This document shows positions 63,011 to 64,000 of a DNA stretch of 64,000 nt, in pieces. Source of the DNA: CBDBJR01 sp965206445. GTDB taxonomy: Bacteria > Pseudomonadota > Gammaproteobacteria > Arenicellales > Poriferihabitantaceae. A model generated the notes under the pieces. That model worked only from the letters and a program-made list of their open reading frames with translations. It did not search any database and was not told the origin of the DNA. The translations under genes were made by a program, and so were the position numbers. Positions within the stretch are counted from its first letter, which is position 1; every line of letters begins with the position of its first letter. The stretch is taken from assembly GCA_965206445.1 (NCBI GenBank), contig CBDBJR010000002.1, positions 620,001 to 684,000 of the forward strand, in the 5' to 3' direction.

Positions 63011-64000
63011 ATGATGCAGCAATTAGAACAATGGCTGTCCAGCGACGCCGCCGAGCTCGAGCTCAGCCGGCGGCTGCAGAACCTGGACACATTTGAACTG
63101 CGCGACCTGATTGACGGCCTGTCATTCGACGCCGACGGCGAGCAGATTGGCATGGCCGGCGTCGCCCTGCACGGCATCGGCAACTACAGCCACCTGTCGG
63201 GCGACGAAGACGGGCTGAACTGGGACGGCGACCTGTACAGCGGCTACATCGGCCTCGACAAGCGGCTGCACAATAACCTGCTGGCGGGAGTACTGCTGTC
63301 GTACGCCAAAGGCGAATTCGAGTACACCGACACCGCCATCGAAGGCGAAGGCGAGTACAGCCTGAATATCAGCAGCGCCCACCCCTATCTCGGCTGGTCA
63401 CTGTCGGATGATCTGGAACTATGGGCGCGTGTCGGCTACGGCCTCGGCGAAGTCGAGCTAACCGACAGCAACGGCCAGCGCAGCAGCGATCTGACAGTCG
63501 GCTCGGCCAGTGTAGGCGCAAATGGGCGCCTGTACGCATCAGACACACTAATCGCCGGCGGCCACAGTCAACTGAGACTGCGCGGCGACGCCTCGGTATC
63601 GCAGGTAGATTTTGATCGCAGCAGCGCCGGCTTCAAAGACGTATCGAGCCACCGGGCGCGCCTGATACTGGAAGCAAGCCACACCCGCAGCATCGAATCG
63701 GGCAGCCTGCGCAGCGGCCTGGAGCTGGGCGTGCGGCAGGACGGCGGCGACGGCCAGGACGGCCAGGGACTGGAACTGGGCGGCAGCGTCGAATGGAGCC
63801 ATCAGCACGGCCTGACACTATCGGGCCAGGGCCGGCTGCTGACACTGGCAGATTACGACGAATGGGGCCTCAGCGGTGCGCTGCGGCTGGTGCCGGGGCA
63901 GGGCGGTCGCGGGCTATCGTTCAACCTGTCGCCGAGCTACGGCCGTGACGGCAGCGGCATCGAGCAATTATGGCAACAAGGCGCCTCGGCGGTATCGAGT
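63011..64000 (+). CDS. Autotransporter translocator domain, 5'-broken and open at the window end
   Basis: From ATG 63011 the frame is open to the end (330 codons). It looks like an outer-membrane beta-barrel: alternating strands with glycines, such as GIGNYSHLSGDEDGLNWDGD, LYSGYIGLDKRLHNNLLAGV, HPYLGWSLSDDLELWARVGY and GANGRLYASDTLIAGG. This matches the C-terminal domain of type V autotransporters. It begins directly at the barrel with no signal peptide and no passenger, and follows the truncated rnpB without its own ribosome site, so its proper 5' part is missing. Confidence 0.72.
   Translation, partial: MMQQLEQWLSSDAAELELSRRLQNLDTFELRDLIDGLSFDADGEQIGMAGVALHGIGNYSHLSGDEDGLNWDGDLYSGYIGLDKRLHNNLLAGVLLSYAKGEFEYTDTAIEGEGEYSLNISSAHPYLGWSLSDDLELWARVGYGLGEVELTDSNGQRSSDLTVGSASVGANGRLYASDTLIAGGHSQLRLRGDASVSQVDFDRSSAGFKDVSSHRARLILEASHTRSIESGSLRSGLELGVRQDGGDGQDGQGLELGGSVEWSHQHGLTLSGQGRLLTLADYDEWGLSGALRLVPGQGGRGLSFNLSPSYGRDGSGIEQLWQQGASAVSS

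Overview
The window looks like a high-GC gammaproteobacterial chromosome, judged from an aerobic ubiquinone block (ubiE, ubiJ, ubiB), a DUF971 gene, a glutaryl-CoA dehydrogenase and the general gene style. No marker here fixes genus or species. Repeats are unusually abundant, both within genes (pentapeptide, EAK-rich and PA-rich tracts) and between them (REP-like palindromes and a triplicated block of about 0.5 kb).

Layout. (1) 1-3509: a left-truncated pentapeptide-repeat gene, a 5S-rRNA-like relic, and a lipoprotein gene with a very long Ala/Glu/Lys repeat. (2) 3510-14225: housekeeping genes. These are adk with an unusual Pro/Ala tail, hemB, a DUF971-ubiE-ubiJ-ubiB run, a CLC transporter, gcdH and a monofunctional catalase. 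(3) 14545-29212, minus strand: a defence island based on type I restriction-modification. In transcription order it holds hsdM, a KilA-N fragment, rhuM, hsdS, an RloC/PrrC-like ATPase, an hsdR::hsdS chimera, a Thoeris system (thsA plus two TIR genes), hsdR and a YgjP-like metallopeptidase. Most genes overlap or abut. Both hsdR copies carry an in-frame REP-associated tyrosine transposase (RAYT) domain bounded by matching palindromes, and the chimera suggests that two related operons collapsed into one. (4) 29517-42047: metabolism. There is a SAM methyltransferase, a complete LIV/amide-type ABC importer, a nicotinamidase, an unknown membrane protein, an AT-richer orphan, a trimethylamine-dehydrogenase-like flavoprotein and a class V aminotransferase. 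(5) 42047-43633: three tandem copies of a noncoding unit of about 0.5 kb.

(6) 43935-62535 is the most striking part. Ten tandem copies of one gene family each encode a TMTC-like GT-C membrane glycosyltransferase with a C-terminal TPR array. Seven copies are intact. One is split only by a 12-G tract, and 11 G would restore it. Two are broken, one beside an IS481-like transposase remnant and one by an internal deletion. TPR number varies (4, 6 or 9), short loops next to the presumed catalytic Asp differ, and a 69-bp spacer recurs. The locus therefore looks like an amplifying, recombining and possibly phase-variable surface-glycosylation system. (7) 62863-64000: a good promoter and the first ~108 nt of an RNase P RNA, which stop abruptly at the translocator half of an autotransporter that runs off the window. 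This is either a real rearrangement or an assembly join.

I saw no tRNA genes and no CRISPR array, though an unaided reading could miss a tRNA.
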